From assembly GCA_034670405.1 (NCBI GenBank), contig JAXDDX010000001.1:9717501-9781500 (forward strand): a DNA stretch of 64,000 nucleotides. The letters run 5' to 3'. How positions within the stretch are numbered: position 1 is the stretch's first letter; every line of letters starts with the position of its first letter. The stretch is from Hoplostethus atlanticus. Taxonomy: Eukaryota > Chordata > Actinopteri > Trachichthyiformes > Trachichthyidae. Below, piece after piece: positions 60,106-64,000 of the stretch. Made by a program: the position numbers and the translations under genes. Under the pieces are notes generated by a model. It made no database searches. It saw nothing but the letters and a program-made list of their open reading frames with translations, and was not told where the DNA came from.

Positions 60106-60663
60106 CAGTTCTGGCTAGGATCATTGGCACCCTTGCATTTTATGCAGACAATGTACAATAATTGGAAACAAAAAACGTAACTTCACATATTCATCTATTT
60201 ATACATCTATCTATCTATACAAACATATAAAAAATATATATTTTATGGCTTCAAAATTGAAAAGTGGCTATGATTACATTGATTACATTTTACATTTCAC
60301 TGCACACCCCGTGTGTGTATGTGACAAATAAACTTCTTGAACTCTTGAACTTGAACTTGATTATTGGCAAGGGTCCACAAAACATTTCCCCATAAGGATT
60401 TAGGTTTGTCCAGGTGGGTCTTGGCAAGGATCAATCATCAATCTTCAACGACATCTAAGATCAATATCATGGCCATGGCCACTTTTCTATTTTGAAATCA
60501 TAAAAGATTTGTGTATTTTTATTCTTATTGTTTGGTCACATGCTGTTATAATTCAATAGATGAGTGTGAAGCCCAAAAGTTGCTTCAATTTCCAATTATT
60601 TCAGAAGACATTGTACATTATCTGCATAAAATACAAGGGTGCCAATGATCGTGGCCAGAACTG
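60106..60663. mobile_element. Non-autonomous foldback DNA transposon (MITE-like, long terminal inverted repeats)
   Basis: The left end starts CAGTTCTGGCTAGGATCATT and the right end, read as reverse complement, starts CAGTTCTGGCCACGATCATT. Both continue with GGCACCCTTG, a TTTTATGCAGA block and AATGTACAAT. Similarity continues inward with indels to about 60272 on the left and 60474 on the right (shared TCAAAAT.GAAAAGTGGC), so each arm is roughly 170-190 bp. The left flank is TA and the right is TT, compatible with a decayed TA target duplication as used by Tc1/mariner-like elements. There is no transposase. The centre carries an L2-type LINE tail. Confidence 0.8.
60289..60360 (+). mobile_element. 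L2-type LINE 3' tail
   Basis: The sequence ttacatttcactgcacac, then gtatgtgacaaataaac, then a run of ttgaac-type hexamers is the characteristic 3' end of L2/Maui-type LINEs in fish. Only the last ~70 bp is present, as is usual for 5'-truncated copies. It lies inside the MITE loop, so it inserted after or was captured by that element. Confidence 0.7.
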
Positions 60664-61144
60664 TTCAGAAAGGCTGAAGAGGAGGAGTGCACAAAAATGA
60701 AATACACATAACACAACTCATAATATGAATGGTAACTAATGTCATTCAGGGGCCAATGATGTCCTGTGAAAACCTTGTAACACCATTTTGTTCATGTTTT
60801 AACTTTACTTGAAGGATTACATGTTCCTCTATGGGTTGAGAAAGTTCTACGACCCTTGGGCTTATGAAATCCTGTCAAAACCCTTTGGATAATCTCAAAA
60901 ATACATGGTGGTCAAGCAACAAAAAGGGATAATTTTCTTAGTTCCTGACATTATCAATATGTTTAACACGCATAGACACACGACTCTCTCCCATTCTTAC
61001 ACCAGATTTGTGTGGGGGGTGTATTACGAACACTCCCTGCTCACGTGCCAGTGAATGGAGATTGCAGGATTGGTCAGGGCAGTGAGAGATCCTTGTCGGT
61101 GACAGCGTCGCTCCAGCGAGCTTGAAACCACGGTAACACAGCCG

Positions 61145-61345
61145 AACAATCCAAACACACCCCACCAATTTTTAATTTCTTCCATTAGAATTAATTATGA
61201 GGCCGAAGGCAATTTGTGTACCCTGTGTTTAAGACTGCCTACTGGATTAATTAAAAACTGGATGCTGGAAAATTAATGTGTGAATTGTTATGCCTCGCTA
61301 TAATGAGCCATCCCATGCTATTACATAGGAGTATACGGTACGATC
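61145..61345. promoter_or_regulatory. Candidate conserved non-coding element in intron 6
   Basis: Two TAATTA homeodomain cores (61192-61197 and 61248-61253) plus ccaatttttaatttcttcc, gaaggcaatttgtgtaccc and gctggaaaattaatgtg in 200 repeat-free bases. About 1.6 kb upstream of exon 7 in the direction of transcription. Confidence 0.4.
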
Positions 61346-62364
61346 ACCTTCAGGCCTCCCAACACACAGGGTTCATTAAAGAGCACAAACCAAGTCACAA
61401 GTCAACTTAAAGAATTCAGACCTCAGCAGATTATCAATAGAGTACACTCTAGTAATGAGGTATTTAAACTTGGACCCAAAACACAACTACATTAAGACAG
61501 TCTGGCTTTTCTGACCTGCAACTAAACCCAATAGGACACAAGCATGAAAAGCACCGTTTCTGCGATGCCAATTTCTGCCCTGAAATTGCGCCGAGCTTAA
61601 TACCAGACAAACAGGCTGGTTGTTTTTGGACCGGTGTTCCCTCGTCTAATAGAGCATGAAGTGCAGTGACGCGTCGCGCAAGCCAAAGCTCCTGGCTCTG
61701 TCCCTAACTTACTGGCTGGGAGCTGCACTCTGACACCGTGAGCGTGATCTATGGACTCGACTTCTCCACCTTTGATTTCAGCTGCTGTTTTAACCTAATC
61801 CTTACTATCGATCGCACTTTTTGAGATTTACATTTTGCCCGTGTCCTTTGCTTTGACACTGTAAAAACAGAAGTCGGGCCAAGAAAAGGAAGAATATCCC
61901 CCCTAAAAAATTGGTGAGAAAAAACTCCACAGAACCAACTTCTCTCTGTAAGCTGGGCAGCAGAGAGATTTCCCCCACACAGCCCAGATGGGCCTCCGGT
62001 GAGTCTGCTTGTAATGTAAAAGGCCTGTTAATTCAACTGCCCACCAGTTAGTCCCTCTCTCATAAGCGTAGGTCTAATGAATGTCTTTAATAGGCCTATT
62101 GCCGCTTACCACAGTCCCTCTCTCCACATTAAGACCTCACACACCACTGTGCGCGGTGTGCAATCTCAGCGCTGGTCAAACGAGGGTGTTAACTACCAAA
62201 CAGGGAGACATCAGTTTATATATTTACTTTAAATAACCCCCCTGGGTGTGACCCCTGACCTCTGTGATAATGTGGGCCAGCAGGAAGAGATTGCCTGTGT
62301 GAGCTGGGCTCAGAGCGCTGGTCATTAACACTGCGCTTTATTGGCCACAGGGAAACTGGCACTG

Positions 62365-62390
62365 GCAACACACACACACACACATACATA
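62365..62390. repeat. (CA)9 microsatellite
   Basis: Short CA run followed by catacatagg. Confidence 0.9.
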
Positions 62391-62639
62391 GGTACAACAT
62401 ATCAAGGTACAACACACTCACTGTAAGTGCATACTTGCACAGCATGCAAAGATAACATACACACTCTCTACAGCTCACATGTATTGCATAGCTTCCCTCT
62501 CTCACAGCTACCGTAATAGAAAAGAATGGAAGAATGGTGGACTAATTTGATCTGGCTTTCTTGTATTTATATGGACCACCTATTAAATGTAATATGTTTG
62601 AAATTATAACATGATAAATGCAGTTACAACAACAACAAA

Positions 62640-62830
62640 AATCACAGGTAAAAACAAATTGCATGTGTTAATTATGGAGCGTTCAGTAGAAATTGTATTA
62701 GGGGCATTCTGTCAGCGCCATCCTCTATCAATTACACCCCAATGAAATTGCACTGCATTCAACAATATCAATATCCAGGTAATTTCATTTCAAAGGACAG
62801 GCAATTAAAGCAGAATCGGGGTCAATGGAA
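62640..62830. promoter_or_regulatory. Candidate conserved non-coding element in intron 6
   Basis: gcatgtgttaattatggagc, tcaattacaccccaatg, ttgcactgcattcaacaata, gtaatttcatttcaaagg and caggcaattaaagcag in a repeat-free block. Confidence 0.4.
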
Positions 62831-62955
62831 CACAAAGCAGCGTGAAAGCCACTGACTAAAGCACTTAAAAGCAAGGGAGTGAGAAACGAGAGGAGGAAAA
62901 GAAAAAGGCTCTGATTACATTTCACCTGTCAATGACACGCTGCGGGAGCATTATT

Positions 62956-63120
62956 GTGTGTGTGTGTGTGTGTGTGTGTGTCTCTGTCTGTCTGTCTGTC
63001 TGTCTCTCTGTCTGTCTGTGTTTACAAATGCATGTGTGTGTGTGTGTGTATATGTGTCTGCACACAGGAAGGCCTGTGCGTGTGTGTATGCACATATGCA
63101 TGTGTTGTGTGTGTGTGCGT
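62956..63120. repeat. (TG)13, (TCTG)n and diverged TG patch
   Basis: TG at 62956-62980, TCTG units to about 63018, then TG-rich sequence to 63122. The overlapping Cys/Val frames are repeat translations. Confidence 0.93.
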
Positions 63121-63380
63121 GTGTTATGCCTGAAGACATGCGTGCAGTAATAGAGTGGTGGTAGACTCAGACAGCTGCCCAGTGCCATTCACAGCTCAGA
63201 GCTCCCAGCCTCCACTCTGCTCTGTTCGCCTTCTGATGAGAATTAATGTACTCTGACGTCCCCTGGGACTCCCCCACTCCCCCCAACAGCACAGCTAATG
63301 AAGAAATACAACCTTGCCAAAATACTGAGGTGGAGAGAAAGAGCGACACAGACAGAGAAAGAAAGACTGAGATAGAACAT

Positions 63381-63402
63381 GAGAGAGAGAGAGAGAGAGA
63401 AA
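63381..63402. repeat. (GA)11 microsatellite
   Basis: Perfect run in a purine-rich setting. Confidence 0.93.
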
Positions 63403-63707
63403 TTACAAATAGGAGGCTGCAAACAAACAAAAACTAAAAGAGGAATGAGAGAAATTCCAGGGTGAAGTAGGGTTAAAGATCGGCGTGGCCCCCTGGAAGC
63501 ACTTTGGCACAGGGGGACAAAGGGGTGGTGAGTGTGGATGGAGGGACAGATGAGGGAGATGGGAGGGAGCTATAGGGGACGGAGTGAGGGAAGCCACCGT
63601 GAGGCTTGGCTGTGGCCCAAGACACACGTCCTGGATGGCCATACCCTGCCCCAGGGCTGCTACGGGCAATGACTGCCCTGCCTCTCCCCAAGGGGCTCCC
63701 CTGACAC

Positions 63708-63710
<3 letters not shown>

Positions 63711-63740
<30 letters not shown>

Positions 63741-63749
63741 ACACACACA

Positions 63750-63780
<31 letters not shown>

Positions 63781-63782
63781 CC
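63711..63782. repeat. (CA)n microsatellite with two ACC interruptions
   Basis: CA runs broken at caccacac twice, about 70 bp in total. Confidence 0.95.
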
Positions 63783-64000
63783 CCGCCCCTGCCTGGAGAC
63801 CTGTGAGTGGATGAGCAGTATGGATGACAGAAGACATGACCCCAAAATAGCAACAGTGTGACCAGCCAGGAGACCCGAGACGCAGCCCATAAAAGCTGAC
63901 CACCACAAAATAAGTGCTATAAAGTCTGTTAGAGCAATGTCAAACAAACAGACACAGATAAATATACACTGTGGCTCCTGGGGCCTCGTCCATATGGTGT

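Larger units (their letters stand above)
59639..64000 (-). other. wwox: WWOX intron 6, 3' part (incomplete)
   Basis: This is sequence upstream of exon 7 on the minus strand. I looked for an exon 6 encoding the human-like [20 protein letters not shown] segment and did not find one, so exon 6 lies beyond 64000. The interval contains a foldback DNA transposon (60106-60663), AT-rich candidate conserved blocks (61145-61345 and 62640-62830), and TG/TCTG and CA repeats near 62956-63018 and 63711-63782. Between 60700-61140, 61350-62360 and 63020-63380 I see no gene. Confidence 0.85.

Noticed and set aside
63403-63906. 167-residue frame with Cys-Val repeats
   Set aside because: Spans the CA repeat at 63711-63782; the rest is low-complexity Pro/Ser and has no recognised homology.
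59639-64000. Search for WWOX exon 6
   Set aside because: No minus-strand frame with the expected Leu-Asp-Leu...Phe-Ala-Glu-Ala pattern flanked by splice sites was found.

Overview
The window is a piece of a vertebrate, almost certainly teleost fish, chromosome. It holds two coding exons of one host gene, WWOX (WW domain-containing oxidoreductase), on the minus strand, inside very long introns. The two exons, 56438-56702 (265 bp) and 59453-59638 (186 bp), have the sizes, phases and residue numbering I recall for human WWOX exons 8 and 7, with clean GT and AG splice signals. The gene therefore runs right to left. Positions 59639-64000 are part of intron 6, 56703-59452 are all of intron 7, and 1-56437 are the first 56.4 kb of intron 8. 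In mammals intron 8 is the giant intron that carries common fragile site FRA16D. The last exon (9) and exons 1-6 lie outside the window.

Teleost origin is inferred from three things: an extreme load of CA/TG dinucleotide repeats (more than sixty tracts of about 9 to 32 units), fish-type tRNA-derived SINEs (32180-32365 and 59080-59205), and an L2-type LINE 3' tail (60289-60360). One SINE resembles families known from salmonid- and pike-like fish, but I cannot name the species.

The introns contain no other convincing gene. Nearly all long open frames are translations of simple repeats. What they do hold is: (1) CA, GA, GACA and GAGT microsatellites every few hundred bases; (2) G-rich tracts able to form quadruplexes, mostly on the + strand, which is the template for WWOX transcription; (3) a striking array of perfect inverted repeats with a 74-bp period at 36128-36328; (4) a 10-bp minisatellite of about 29 units at 52451-52748; (5) a long foldback DNA transposon (MITE) at 60106-60663 with an L2 tail in its centre; (6) a patchwork of AT-rich, repeat-poor blocks rich in homeodomain-, POU- and CCAAT-type motifs that look like conserved non-coding elements, plausible because WWOX introns lie next to the developmental gene MAF in vertebrates.

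The most notable point in the protein is in exon 7. The Asn of the SDR catalytic tetrad (NHLGHF motif in human WWOX, residue 232) is read here as Cys (TGC), while the Ser260, Tyr293 and Lys297 equivalents are intact. No multi-gene novel system is visible.
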